DNA of 64,000 bases from Gymnothorax reevesii (GCA_029721435.1 CM056582.1:43420611-43484610), one strand, 5' to 3'; positions 21,942 through 33,590 are shown, counted from the first letter of the stretch. The notes: generated by a model from the sequence alone, not told the origin. Translations and numbers: made by a program.

Positions 21942-23462
21942 GCCTTCGTCTCACTAGCAGGCGTAAAGTGGGAAAATCTTGCTGTTTCTATCGTAACAAC
22001 AATACTAACTGCACTGTTCACGAAAGACGGTGGCACGTCTCATCGAAGATTTATACTGTTTTTACACTCTGGCAAGAAGCAATGTTAAACTACTAGTGTT
22101 ACTTGGAACAAAGCACAGCTTCTCTTCAAAGTCAAATTACACCGGCGTCATTTCCCATTTTTACAAAATAATCTTTTGATAGGGAACACGTGACCACAAC
22201 AAAAAAATGTTTCTATCTTTATAAATTGAAAAATGTTACTTTTGACCTGGCTCTCCCCAAATATGTAGAAGGAAAAAAAAAAAAACACGCACCATCACAA
22301 TTTGCAGTGCTACTTCTCTCATCACTGTGGTCGACATGGATTTCTGGATGAACATCCTCTTCCAACTGTTGATTAAAACCGCCATTTTTCACTCCAACCA
22401 ACCCAGTAAATGCAGGTGAATCCTCGCCAAACACGTCAACAATTGTGTCGCTGTATACGGATGGTTTCAGTGGAGGACCTCCGCTGGTTTAGTGATTTTT
22501 TTTTTTTTTTTTTTTTGCAGAAGCATCTTTCTTCAACTTATTCAGAAGGTCTTTCCACTTTTTCCTCACATCACTCCCTGAGAGAAGGCAGCCAGAGTCA
22601 GAGCCTCAGATATCAGTCCAAGTTTGTTTTCTTTTGTTCGTCACGATGTTGGACTCAGGGTTAACAGCCGGTAACAGATTATTTTTTCCGGCTATGAAAA
22701 GCAAAGTTACCGGATATTGCTTTGGGAAATATAAATAAATGAAAAGGGAAAAAACTAAACAGAAAAAAAAGAAATACATTTTTCAAAATGCACATGGACT
22801 ATATGGAAAAGCAAAATATCCTGTTTTAGTGTCCCTCTGGAGCTTCCGTCACATTTCTCCGTCGAAATCTTGAATTTCAGGTCCAAATTCTCTGCCTTGT
22901 GCTTGCGATCCCTCGCTAACACATGTGCACTCCAGCTCCTCGCATGCAGAGTGCATGCAGTGCAGCGCAGCTAATAACGTGCAGATGATGTTTGTTTCTA
23001 TTAACGTTACAGCATTCAAACCTCAAACTGCGAAGTCACATAAACTAGATACAAACTCAGTACATAGCATAGTACGGTGAAAAACAAAGGAGATCGTCTC
23101 ATCAATATTGTTCTCCAGCATCCTGTCCTCTATAACTAGTGGCGGGATGATTACTTGAAAATCGAGCTGAAAGACCGGCTCCGTGGCCACGGAAATGCCG
23201 TCTGTCAAGCATAAGTAGAGGTTGGCTATGGTTATCGTTCAGATACAGACAAAAAATGTCATCGTAGCTGCTGCTGCTCTCGCAGTCCAATTTGATTAAA
23301 TATCCCGCTGATTTGTTTGTCCATTGTGCAAAATTGGAACACAACATCACAGAATTTTGCACCGAGTCCAGTGTGTATGGTTTCATGCGGAATTTTCATG
23401 CAGCGAATATTCCGCAAATCCGTGCAGCTTTTTCGCTTCGCCCCGGTGTGAATGGGCCTTAA
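21942..23462 (-). mobile_element. Harbinger-like element carrying a SANT/Myb-like gene
   Basis: The right end, read inward on the minus strand, is TTAAGGCCCATTCACACCGG. The left end, TTAAGCCTTCGTCTCAC at 21938-21954, is a poorer inverted match. Ends of the type GGCC-CAGTCACAC / CATTCACAC next to TTA or TAA recur in this window's Harbinger elements. The internal gene is a SANT/Myb-like protein, the usual second gene of PIF/Harbinger. The exact left border is uncertain. Confidence 0.5.
22256..22665 (-). pseudogene. SANT/Myb-like DNA-binding protein of a Harbinger element
   Basis: One minus-strand frame reads NKRKQTWTDI, a TGA stop, then SGSDVRKKWKDLLNKLKK, a break after a poly-A tract, and TSGGPPLKPSVYSD, GEDSPAFTGLVG. 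Trihelix SANT (W..I....VRKKW.DL) followed by the TGGGPP.P and GEDSPAFTG-like linker is the pattern of Harbinger second-ORF (MSANTD-type) proteins. These help bring the transposase to the nucleus and DNA. One nonsense codon and one homopolymer frameshift are visible. Confidence 0.75.
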
Positions 23463-23503
23463 GTAATATATGCAGAACTAGCCACAAAGTCCATCAGTTA
23501 TTT

Positions 23504-23825
23504 TTAACTAATGGGAGTTTCTACAGAGTGGGTTTGCTTACTGCGGTTGCTTTGAGTGAATGAAGAGGATGGCTGGCCCACAGCAACAGCAGCCGAAGTT
23601 GATGGAGTTATTTTAACCGTAAGACAGTCGAAGGTAGTCCATTTTTGTTTGAGTTGGTACACAATGCAGATGTGCTTGGCCATGGAGGTTGTGTTTCCCC
23701 TTAAATAAATTATTTTGCAACATAAGGAGGAAGCAAAATGCAATTAATCTTTTTCTTTGGTAAAAATGTAGCCAAACTTCAGACCTCTTTGCACGATCCG
23801 CCATCCTTGCAAACATCATCTTCAT
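23504..23825 (-). pseudogene. BED-finger fragment of a hAT-like transposase
   Basis: The minus strand reads DRAKRSEVWLHFYQ, then (one frame over) CCKIIYLRGNTTSMAKHICI and PSTSAAVAVGQPSSS. This is the BED-finger signature (aromatic W..F, C..C, T.N...H), followed by a low-complexity linker as in hAT/ZBED proteins. A frameshift separates the two halves. No terminal repeats were identified. Confidence 0.7.
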
Positions 23826-24104
23826 GTACTGTAATTCCTGTTGGCTGGCATTTCAGTTTTTTCCCCTAAAAACTTTGTTAGACAACTGGCATACGTTTGT
23901 GCACCAGTGGTTGCATTAAAACGACGTGACTCAACTCGAGACATAATATTACGTCAATGGACCCACAAGACTCGATAGCAGTATCGATAAGCTCAAATGT
24001 TATTGATTTTCAGTTTTTACCCCTCGGCCGACTCTGGCCGGAGGGGTATTGTCGTCACCTGCGTTGCGTTGTCGTCATCCCTCGTCTGTCCATGATTTTG
24101 TCCG

Positions 24105-24770
24105 GGCCAGTACTCGGCAAATAATGACCACAGCTTCACCCAATTTGGTATGGTAACTCAATATCACCCATAGATGTGCAAAGTCAGGTTTTTTGCTGGA
24201 TTTCACCTTTGACCTTAGCTCTGTGACCTTGACCCTGGAAATATTGTTTGGGATCAGTATTCGCCAACCAATTATTGCAGCATCATCAAATATGGTATGG
24301 TAACTCAATATGACCCATAGTTGTGCAATGTCAGGTTTTTTGCTGGATTTGACCTTTGACTTAAGCGCTGTGACTATGAGACTGGAAATATTTTCCGGGT
24401 CAGTACTCCACAATTAATCCTCACAGCTTCACCAAATTTGGTATGGTAACTCACTATGACCCATAGATGTCCAACGTCAGGTTTTTTGCTGGATTTCACC
24501 TTTAACCTTACCGCTTTGACCTTCACCTCGGAAATCTTGCCCGGGTCAGTACTCGGCAACTAATGATCGCAGCTTCACCAAATTTGGTATGGTAACTCAC
24601 TACGACCCATGCATGTGCAACGTCAGGTTTTTTGCTGGACTTGACCTTTGACCTTAGCTCGGTGATCTTGACCCTGGAAATCTTTTACAGGTCAGTACTC
24701 GTCAGCTAAATATCGCAGCTTCACCAAATTTGCTATGGTAACTCATTGTGACCCATAGATGTGCAACGTC
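24105..24770 (+). repeat. Tandem repeat of about 145 bp (left arm of the foldback)
   Basis: Units start with CAGTACTCGGCAA-like words near 24110, 24256, 24400, 24546 and 24692. Each contains CACCAAATTTGGTATGGTAA, GTCAGGTTTTTTGCTGGA and CCTTTGACCTTAGCTC. Each unit ends in GTGACCTTGACCCTGGAAAT or similar. The same unit in opposite orientation forms 25490-25790. Confidence 0.85.
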
Positions 24771-25066
24771 TCCCATCTATTAATCTAATGCAGTAGCTAC
24801 TTGCCTGTACTTTCATCAGTTCCACTGGCATGCCTACTGAGCTGTATAAAACAAATGTAGGGGTAATCTATTTTTTAGAAGGCTATACGAAGGTGAAAGT
24901 GTTGGTAACAGAATTACAGCGGGAAAAATGCCATTTGTTTGCCTCACTTAAATAGGCATTTCTCTGAAATCTGGCAATGATAGTAAGTTTAATAGTCACA
25001 TAGTGATAGTTTAGTTTAATAATCACAATAGCAGGAGTTTTGGAGATGCTCTGACCCTCACTGGAC

Positions 25067-25128
25067 CTTAACTACTACTACTACTACAAATAATAATAAT
25101 AATAATAATAATTATTATTATTATTATA
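25067..25128 (+). repeat. Trinucleotide microsatellite (ACT)n, (AAT)n, (ATT)n
   Basis: Consecutive ACT, AAT and ATT repeats. The AAT-ATT junction is itself a small palindrome. Confidence 0.9.
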
Positions 25129-25862
25129 GCCCACATTCAATCTATAATCATCCAATATCATCTTGAAATGAGCAAAGCCTATCCGCTAAGCCGCCTCCGA
25201 AAACTTCAAATATTCGCAGTTGATTAATACCAAAGCTGTTGAGCCCAAAAAAAGGTATTCAGGACAGCCAAAGCTAGCACCTTAAAAGGTTAGTTCAAAT
25301 ATTTTAAGGATTTTGTTCGAATTAGCCCACTTACCCAATGTGAAAGCCACAATCAGGGATTTGAACGCTACCAGTTTGCAGAGGTTGGCGGGATTAATGG
25401 CATGGAAGCTGCAGAATTAACTGCTGTGCCTATCCACAAAATTGTAATTTAACCACCTAAACATAATGCTTTGCTGAATACCCCTCGGCCCGGACAAGAT
25501 TTCCTGCCTCAAGGTCAAAGTGCTAAGGTCAAAGGTGAAATCCAGCAAAAAACATGATGTTGCACATCTATGTGTCTCAGTGAGTTACCATACTAAATTT
25601 GGTGAAGTTGCGATATTTAGTTGACGAGTAGTGACCCGTACAAGATTTCCAGGCACAAGGTCACAGAGCTAAGGTCAGAGGTCAAATCCAGCAAAAAACC
25701 AGACATTGCACATCTATGGGTCATAGTGAGTTACTACACCAAATTTGGTGAAGCTGCGATCATTAGTTGCGGAGTACTGGCCTGGACAATTCATGGACGA
25801 ACGACGGACGGACACGCAGCTGACGACAATACCCCTCCGGCCAGAGTCGGCCAAGGTGTAAA

Positions 25863-26560
25863 TATTGCCTGAAAAAAAATATCAGTTAAAATGTATGCTA
25901 TATTTAGAATATTTTCACTGCTTTATACCTGCCATCAAACAGCTCCATTCCTTGGAACGAACAGTTCATTTCCTGAATCTTCAGTAGAAATTCAGCAGGC
26001 TATTTCTACTCCTTGCATGCCTTGTGCTTGTAAAAGTAATCAGTCAAATGATCCTGTAATGGACATAAGATTACCATAAAACAAACTGGCTATATAATTT
26101 CAAACGAAAGCAAAGACAGCTGAATATAAAGGGATTTTAGTTCCACAAAGAGAAACTGCCTAAAATACACAATAATTCCTTTAAAGAAGAGTGTGAAATG
26201 CATTACAATCGTCCTGTTCATTGCTCATTTTTTTCAGTTCTCTCTCAAGATTGAACATTTTCCCCTGTTATGCTTGTCAATACAGTTGCAAGCTAGTTTA
26301 TTGTTTTCAATCAAGTTGATATGTTTCCTTTCTGAGAAAATAACAAAAATTCCAACTTCTCAGTTTTGGATACAAAAAGGCTCCAATTATCAAGCTTTCA
26401 AAACTCTTATCTAGGGACTCAAGCTATGGACATTTCTGACCTGTCAAACACGTGTACGTGTAGATAAACAATCAATCAGATTGCCTTATTTTACTAAGGT
26501 TCTACCTATTCCAATAGTACCACCATATTGTCCCACAACAAATGAAATCATGAGCTATCT
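25863..26560. other. No recognised gene
   Basis: AT-rich. Two open frames of 62 and 73 codons have no motif. Confidence 0.4.
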
Positions 26561-26573
26561 GTAATAGGCGCGG

Positions 26574-26793
26574 TTGCCAACTTTTTCGAAAATGACTCAA
26601 GATGTGCTTGGGGAACGTGTAATTCTGACAAAAGATACCCTGCCCGGCTACAGGGAGCGCAATTTATCGTTTTTTTCTAAAGCCAAAAACGCAATCGGCG
26701 AAGTGTTTAGGATGGATAACGGCATGCAGGTGGCCTCATATGCAACTCACTGCCGACAAAATGGACAAACATGGGGCTGTGTTTGCTCGAAGG
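26574..26793 (+). pseudogene. THAP-domain exon remnant
   Basis: In the frame through 26603 it reads CAWGTCNSDKRYP (the THAP start C-x2-4-C with NSDKRYP). After a one-base shift in a T run it reads FLKPKTQSAKCLGWITACRW and LTADKMDKHGAV, then after another shift CSK followed by GTAAGC, a good splice donor at 26794. THAP expects C..C, P.P, W, C..HF, so the finger is nearly complete but needs two frame corrections. It may derive from a P-element-like transposon (THAP9 type) or a host THAP gene. No transposase body was found downstream. Confidence 0.7.
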
Positions 26794-26799
26794 TAAGCA

Positions 26800-28105
26800 G
26801 TTTTTTTTGCCATTTTGCCTTCAGTATTTATTTGAAGTTGCGCTTCAAATAAAATCCAGCTTCCACTTATCCTGAAAGGAAACAAACAAGTTCTCAATAT
26901 CATCACGTTAAAGCAGCGAGAATGAAACGGTGCTTAAAAACTGATAAAATCAGGGTTCAATGCAGCCCAAATAACATAACACGTGCTGCATTATTACAGC
27001 TCTGTTGATTTCAGTGGAATAAAATTACATGATCTAACTAGTGTGGAAGAAAATGGGTTGTCCAGTTCAGATGAAGTTGTAGTTGACAAATACATACTTA
27101 CATTGGGTACTTAAATACCCAAATGAAAGCACATATGATACGAATACAAATCTATCCGTATGAAAAATGCTTACCTGCTTTCCATGCACAGTACAATACC
27201 ACTATTTTGTCCGGTTTGATCTGTGTGCAGTTTATGGGGTGTTTGGCTTTTCTGCATTAATTGCCAGCACTTTGCTGTGACTCTTGTATCTCCACATGTT
27301 CTGTTAAAAATGTATTAATTTTTTGATATACACTTGTGTAAAAATAGTTAAGGCCTCTCTAGAAAACTTTGCCAGACAAGTTGGACGCATGTGATAAGAA
27401 ACAAACACAGTATTATCGGGAATATGCACCAGAGAGTGGTGCTCAAACCTCTGCTGTGTGGTTGTCATTTAGGAGCTGAGCTGCATCAAATGTGGGCCTT
27501 AGCAACTATAACTGGGTGGCAGAGCTTTTCAGAACTATTCAAAAATGTCTATTGTTAGAGTAAATGCTACCATGATGAAGCTTACTTGTCTTGAACAGTC
27601 GTTAATTAATTAGGCCAGGTAATTATGGTTACTGAAAGCTGAGCTAACGCTATACAAATTTGAAAGGATTTCCCAACCATTTTGACGTTGACCAAAAATT
27701 CATAAGATTATATCTAACAAACTCACTCATTTCCATTTAAAAGTCTTGCTCAGAGCCTGGGAGATGTCAATCGAATCGTATCTCTCATGCTTACACAGTC
27801 TGAAGAGTTTGTCTTAACGGTAGCATTAGCCAATTTTGAAATAGAGTTTCTAAGGCCACATAAAAAATTAGTTTAACCCTTTACACAGAAGCTAAATCTG
27901 GCATCTATGTGCTACCTAATTTAAGGCCTTATAATTCAAGATTGCAGCTTCACAGAGAGAAAGGGTGTGGCTCAACTGAGTCAAGACACTTGTTGCATCT
28001 GGAATTTCATCGTATTTCAGTTTATTTTCATAAATTTGGGAGAGAAAAAGGGCTGCAAACATAAAAAAAATCTCCACAAAAATTCAGCATTGAAATTGTA
28101 AAAAA

Positions 28106-28107
<2 letters not shown>
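26800..28107. other. No recognised gene
   Basis: AT-rich DNA with no long frame or clear repeat. It may be intronic to whatever the THAP exon belonged to. Confidence 0.4.

Positions 28108-28171
<64 letters not shown>
28108..28171. repeat. (TA)n microsatellite
   Basis: About 31 TA dinucleotides without interruption. Confidence 0.97.
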
Positions 28172-28173
<2 letters not shown>

Positions 28174-29228
28174 CTGAGAATTGAAAAATGGCTGGGGGTT
28201 AAAACTTTACATTTCTGGGATCATAAACTCCTTGACCACAAGCATAATTAATCTCAGCATTAAATTATAAATTACCTACTCTCTAGGAGCCAAATAACAC
28301 AGGTTTCCAGGTGGCTCCCTAAACTGTAACATTCCCCAAACTGGTGCACAGTCTAATCATAAAATTCACATAAAATTCAAGATGATGTAATCATTTTCCC
28401 ATTGTTTCCCATTGCACCTCACAAAAACAAAGCTCGAAAAAAACATTCCTTGTGGAAACTAGACTTGTTCCGTCTCCATCGTTACACTCCACTGGTAGAC
28501 ATTCTCTATGATGCAGAAAGGTAGCGCGAACACTGCTTAGTAAAAAAAATGGGAATAAGCCTTGGCAGATACTAGGAAACCAAAAGCCAGAGATGCCCGT
28601 TCTGTGATTGCGCAACCCATACCAAGTGATCCAATGATGAAATGTACCAGTCGCCTGTTTCATTTTTGCCTCCGGAGCGGCTATAGATGGCGAACATAGC
28701 CGAGGTACATGCCATTAGGGAAGAAACTTTTGCAAAATGACACGTTCCGAGGTGAATCACCTCTTTCGAGAATGCTTGTCTACAGCAGATATGTGCTGAA
28801 ATGACTAATTCTCGTTCCCAGAAATTCATTTGCTGTAGACACGCACGTTACTTAGCTGAAGCGTCAGTGGGTACTACGGACAAGGTTCAGACACTGACAT
28901 TTGTTTTGGTTTCCAAATTTAGTGAGGTAATGATACGGAGTCCATGTGCATGGTTTGTTAATGCAGCCAAATAGCAACTACCATTTCTGATTTCTGTCAT
29001 TCAGTGATTCTTTTGAGCCATGTCAAGTTAAGCAGCTATTGAGGTAAGCCTATAAAATGCAACTGAGAATGTCATAATTCCAGTGATTTTGTTTTCATTG
29101 TATTCCTTCTTTAATTTTCGATTAAAACGTTTTAAGAAAAGAAATCAATTTATTTTGGTAAATCTGAACTTTGTTTCTATATTCTCAGGATAGAATCCTA
29201 TTTGGCCCATGCTATTGCATAAAGAGGT
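28172..29228. other. No recognised gene
   Basis: Two overlapping minus-strand frames (28391-28663, 28572-28829) are open but have no motif I can place. No terminal repeats. Confidence 0.4.
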
Positions 29229-29812
29229 TTAAGGTGTGTTCACTGGCGCTCCACTACGCGGCTAAGACTATGCGACTACGACAAAAAATATTTTTGTTGC
29301 TAGGTGTGTTTATTGAGATGCACCTACGACTACACGCAACAACAAATTTCTGGTCTGGGCCTGGGGTCCTCGGGCATTTCCATCATGGCACCAGTCCATT
29401 TAACACTAGTATATTGGTTGGCTGAGGACATTATTGTGAATGGAATTGCTTGCAATACAATTTTACGGCGTCCATACGATAAGATCAAGTGCAGTCATAG
29501 ACAAAGGGATTTTTACGTACTACTTCGACCAGGGGTTCCACATCCTCAATGCTGTGAACTCCTTTTTGGAGCATTTTCTTGGGTAAAATTGCCCAGAAAG
29601 CACGTGTTGTCTCCCTGAAAGTGATAATGAATGCTAGGAATGCCCTATTTTAGTCGCGCGACAACGATCTGGAATCCCCCATCGAGCAATCGGATTTTTT
29701 CGTCGTCGTTGTCACGCGCTAGTAAATACTGTATAGGAAAGCATATACAGCAATAAAAAGATTGGTGTAATTGCATAATCGTCGCAGAGTAGTCGAGTGC
29801 CACCTATAAGCT
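29229..29812. mobile_element. Possible MITE with CpG-rich ends
   Basis: The left end (AGGTGTGTTCACTGGCGCTC, then CTACGCGGCTAAGAC) and the right end read inward (AGGTGGCACTCGACTACTCT) are partly complementary. TCGCGCGAC and CGTCGTCGTTGTCACGCGC lie inside. This resembles other Harbinger-like short elements here. Borders are approximate. Confidence 0.4.
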
Positions 29813-30922
29813 TATTTTGAAGAATAGTTTCAGGATGCTTCTCAAAATCTCAGCATGTTTTGAGGAAGAGGTAAATTAAGTTTAAACTTGTTGTGCCTCA
29901 TAATGGGCCCTGTACCTAAGAACAAATCTATCTTGGAATAACATGCCCAACGTAGCAAAGAGACAATATTTTCATTATTCTGGTTGGCCCAGCCTTGGCT
30001 CGTTCCGCGGACGTCGCTAAGAATGTTCGCATCGAATTCCTAGGCAAGCTTTTAACCACTCGCCTGGAAATTTTAAAAGACAGTGACTAACTCACTAATT
30101 CAGTAATATCTAAAATAAACCTTATTTTAACAGAATAGACATTCCATTATCAGGAAAAAATCAGGCAAAAAAATAAATAAAAAAGAGTGATGCACTGAAC
30201 GTACCAGAGGGTCTACCGAAGTACGCGAGCTGCTTGCATTATAAACAAACAAAATCCTAGGCATTCGATTTAGTTGAATACAGTATAAATCCTAAAACAA
30301 AAAGCCACATTAAGCAAAATGCAAACACAGTAACAGTATAACCTTTCTTCGTTTAATCCCTCCTCCAGAGACAGATGTAATGGGTAGAAGGAACACTGTA
30401 GGTTTCTAGACCCATTTATTTTCCAGTGCTCAACTGAGGACAAGACGGGAACATAATTTTTCCAAGTAAATGGCTTAACTTTCCTTTAATGGGTACATAC
30501 TCATTACTTGCCAAGAGCATTACACCGATTTCGCTTTTTTCAATACAATTTTTTTCGATACAATAAAATATTATGCTGCTACGATCTTCCAATGTGGGCT
30601 AGGATTATGATGAACCAATATATTTTTCGATGGAGCCGAATAGTTATGAACATTTATTTTCACTCAGATATTTCACGAGACACTCAACTTTGATGTTGTA
30701 TATTCATTTTACCATTTCAAGCCACATTTCCTGAGGCTTTACACTCATTCTTAGTCCAACTACTTTCTGAGATCCATGTCTGTACACTTCAATGAATCAG
30801 TTCATTCCCAGTTCAATTCTGAGTGTCTGAGAAACATTACACTGCGTACCTTAAGAAGGAAGTTTCATTATTTGTCATTGAGGCATTAATCAAAAAGAGT
30901 AAAGGCTGCCCTTTTCCTCCAT
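29813..30922. other. No recognised gene; downstream of FKBP exon 2
   Basis: If the FKBP gene is intact this is intron 2 or later. I searched by eye for a following FKBP exon (an IPPDAT-like segment) and did not see one. Confidence 0.4.
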
Positions 30923-30982
30923 TTTATATTCCAAAAAAACCTATAAATCTCCAGCAGTGTTTGGTGTCAGTGTCAATGGTAC

Positions 30983-31128
30983 CTGCTCCCTTGCTGCCAT
31001 ACGCAAGGTGTGGAGGCACAATGAGTTTCCTGCGCTCCTTCACACACATGCCCTGGATCCCACGGTTTACGCCGGAGATCAGCCGACCCTGGCCGACCTG
31101 TCCACTGAAGGGGGCACCACGATCATGG
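30983..31128 (-). CDS. fkbp10: FKBP10/FKBP9-like gene, exon 2
   Basis: 146 bp on the minus strand. The acceptor TTTAG lies just upstream (31129-31133) and the donor GT at 30981-30982 (GCAG|GTACCA). Phase fits exon 1: it completes Ser, then reads HDRGAPFSGQVGQGRLIS, GVNRGIQGMCVKERRK and LIVPPHLAYGSKGAG. This is the middle of an FKBP peptidyl-prolyl isomerase domain (VG.G.LI.G...G..GMC..E.R.L..PP.L.YG). LIVPPHL is closer to FKBP10 (FKBP65) domain 1 than to FKBP9. By family it is an ER-resident collagen/elastin chaperone. The next exon should start with the IPPDAT segment and is not seen. Confidence 0.85.
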
Positions 31129-31451
31129 CTAAAGTAGGAAACAAGAAAGTAAAGGCGTCGAAGAATGATAATCCGGGGATGGAGACAGCTGAACAAATTA
31201 AACAGCATATTTTCTCTTCAGCGTATGAAAGACCTGGGCCCGTATTCACAAAGTAGGTCCTAACTGCCGGATTTAAGAGGAACTCCTAAAAAAAAATGTC
31301 GTCAGTCGTAAATTTGGGACTCCTAATTATTTTTACTAAGTGTTATTCACAAAGCATTTTAGACTTAAAAGTAGCTCCTAAGTCTGGGAGAGCTTAAAAG
31401 TAGTCAAGAGGACTCCTAACTCGCTAAAACCTATTCACAAAGAATCGGAAA

Positions 31452-32821
31452 ATGGCTGCTGCTGTTGAAATTCGGAATGGCTTGGAAATTCTGAATGATG
31501 CGCAGTTGTTGAAAAGCTATCGGATTGTCCGTGAAAGGATTTTATTTGTTGTTGACTTGGTGATGGAGAGAATTATGAGAAACAACCCAATAAGCCCCGA
31601 AATAAAATGTTTGGCAAGACTTTGTTACTTGGTTACCGGAAAAATGCAACTTTGCAACGCAGACAATTTAGGGATTTCACAATCATCTGTCAGTCGCTCA
31701 ATTCAACAAACAATAAATAGCCTACACCAGTGGTTCTCAAGTTCAGTCCTGGCGCCCCCCTGTGTATGCTGGTTTTTGTTCCAACTACAATTGCAATCTT
31801 TAGATTTCAACAAGCTGATGATTTGTTTTAATTAGATGCATTTATGCGAATATCCACATTGATATATATTGTAAATATTGGCAGAGGGAAACAATTTAAC
31901 CAAACATTGAATCAACATAAATAATCAAAAGGACCCTCATTGGTGAAACTCTTAACACATGGTGGCAAAATCCGACAATTTACTTGGCAAACAAACACCT
32001 GTTGTGTTTCCTGTTGATTTTATTTGGTTCAGGCAGGTTATTTGGGAAAAACTCAAAACACCTGTAGTCAGAAAGTCTAATTTGACCTGTATAAAAATGT
32101 TTTCACCTGAAAATCCTAGCAATATTGAAAATTAAGCACAATATGTTCAAGTGTTTTTATTTTTCACAGCAGAATGGATATGTCCATCCAAATGTGATTT
32201 AAGATGGTAAATTACTGCTCAAAACATGGAATGCTGCTAATATAGACAAAGTAACAGCTTTTTAAAGTCCTAGAATTGCAATAGTACTTGGAACAAAAAC
32301 CTGCTTACACAGGGGGGCGCCAGGACCGAACTTGAGAGCCACTGGCCTACACTCTGTGAACCCCATATCGTCAAACAGGTTATCCGGGTTCCAATAGACA
32401 TTCTAACAAAGAATCAAACTTCAATTCTTGCACATCTCAGGTATGCCCGGTATCATCGGTGCCGTTGACGGGACCCATATTCGAATTATTTTTCCGACCC
32501 AAGATGAAGAAGTATTTGTAAGCAGAAAAAAGTTTGTTCCATCAAGATCCAGATAGAAGGCTATTTGATGCCGAATACAATATTTTGGACATTGTTGCGA
32601 AATGGACAGGATTCACGCACAACAGCTTATGCCAATTTTTTGACAGGCATTATGTGCCTGTGGAATGCCACTTGCTCGGGGACAGTGGCTTTGGTGTTGT
32701 ACCTCCTCCTGCTACGCATGAATTATTTGTTTACGCTATTGAGCGAGGGTTACATTTAATAAATCATAATAATACCAGCCTATGTCATATTTTGTATGCA
32801 TATTTAAACTGTAGGCTATAA
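31452..32821 (+). pseudogene. HARBI1-type transposase, split by a MITE
   Basis: MAAAVEIRNGLEILNDAQLL at 31452, then NPISPEIKCLARLCYLVTGK and NLGISQSSVSRSIQQTI (helix-turn-helix) up to 31727. After the MITE come SGMPGIIGAVDGTHIRI (first catalytic Asp in VDGTH), EEVFVSRKK and, one frame over from 32534, YNILDIVAKWTGFTHN and HLLGDSGFG (second Asp). The frame fades near 32790, before a clear catalytic Glu. Frameshifts near 32540 and the MITE inactivate it. Confidence 0.88.
31728..32344. mobile_element. hAT MITE with perfect 8-bp target duplication
   Basis: 617 bp. It starts CAGTGGTTCTCAAGTTCAGT, with GGCGCCCCCC just inside, and ends with the near-perfect inverted sequence GAACTTGAGAGCCACTG. GCCTACAC is duplicated exactly at 31720-31727 and 32345-32352. 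There is no coding capacity. It cuts the HARBI1-type transposase. Confidence 0.95.
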
Positions 32822-32863
32822 ATTACAAACCAAGCTTAGTATGCCTTCCTATAGTCTGCGATC

Positions 32864-33112
32864 TCAGACCTCCCCTAATTTACAGTCCATACCACCGCTT
32901 CTAGCAGCCATCCGAGACATCGAGGGTAACGCAACAATGATCTGTAGGCTGATATTATCCCAGGCATACCGCTTGGATTTGCTGTTCACCCCCGAGCCAA
33001 AATTTCCTCTGATTAGGCTACATGCTTTCGCTCCAGCACCAACTGGCCCAGCAGCAGTAACTGGTCGTGGCTCCAGTTGGGCTTTCGCGTTTTTTTTTTT
33101 TTTAGCTTTCAT
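32864..33112 (-). pseudogene. Possible C-terminal part of the Harbinger SANT-type protein
   Basis: Minus-strand frame of 82 codons: Lys-rich start, Ala/Gly/Pro-rich linker, then SKSKRYAWDNISLQIIVAL. Position (opposite strand, beside the transposase) and the ending resemble the C-terminus of MSANTD-like proteins of Harbinger elements. Low similarity; the SANT domain itself would be where Tc1 copy B and later DNA now lie. Confidence 0.35.
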
Positions 33113-33583
33113 CCATGGCAGTTTAGGGCAAACAAACTTGAACAGCTCGACATTTCAATGATTGCAACATATTCTCATTCTCATCGGGTAATAAGTTGCT
33201 AATTATTAGGGCAAATTACGCATTTCATTAATAACTCAATTAAAGTTTTTACAATAATCTCTTTCCTACGTACAAAACCCAAAACCAGTGAAGTTGGCAC
33301 GTTGTGTAAATCGTAAATAAAAACAGAATACAATGATTTGCAAATCCTTTTCAACCTATATTCAATTGAATACAATGTAAAGACAAGTTACTTAATGTTC
33401 GAACAGGTAAACTTTTTTGCAAATATTACCTCATTTGGAATTTGATGCCTGCAACATGTTTCAAAAAAGCTGGCACAAGTGGCAAAAAAGACAGAGAGAG
33501 TTGAGGAATGCTCATCAAACACTTATTTGGAACATCCCACAGGTGAATAGGCTGATTGGGAACAGGTGGGTGCCATGATTGGG

Positions 33584-33590
33584 TATAAAA
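33584..33590 (+). promoter_or_regulatory. TATA box of the Tc1 copy B transposase gene (predicted)
   Basis: TATAAAA lies 39 bp before the transposase ATG at 33629. A start site 25-30 bp downstream would fall near CAGTCATTCAC, giving a very short leader. The same TATAAAA-to-ATG arrangement is kept in copies A, C and E. Inference from motif only. Confidence 0.5.

Larger units (their letters stand above)
24016..25862. mobile_element. Large foldback element with arms of tandem repeats
   Basis: The outer ends are inverted copies: CCGACTCTGGCCGGAGGGGT then ATTGTCGTCA on the left, and TGACGACAATACCCCTCCGG then CCAGAGTCGG on the right. The left arm (24105-24770) holds about five units near 145 bp. 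The right arm (25480-25800) holds two to three units in inverted orientation. The middle (24780-25470) is unrelated. Short ORFs within the arms are by-products of the repeat. Confidence 0.75.

Noticed and set aside
22501..22516. Poly-T run as RNA polymerase III terminator
   Set aside because: No A/B box or tRNA-like structure precedes it. It breaks the SANT-type gene when read on the other strand (poly-A).
24075..24559. Two minus-strand frames with similar repeated peptides (SKVKSSKKPD)
   Set aside because: They follow the 145-bp DNA repeat unit exactly; no start, domain or codon bias supports a protein.
28108..28171. TA run as promoter element
   Set aside because: A plain dinucleotide microsatellite with no gene next to it.
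28391..28829. Minus-strand host exon(s)
   Set aside because: The two overlapping frames show no family motif, and splice borders could not be set.
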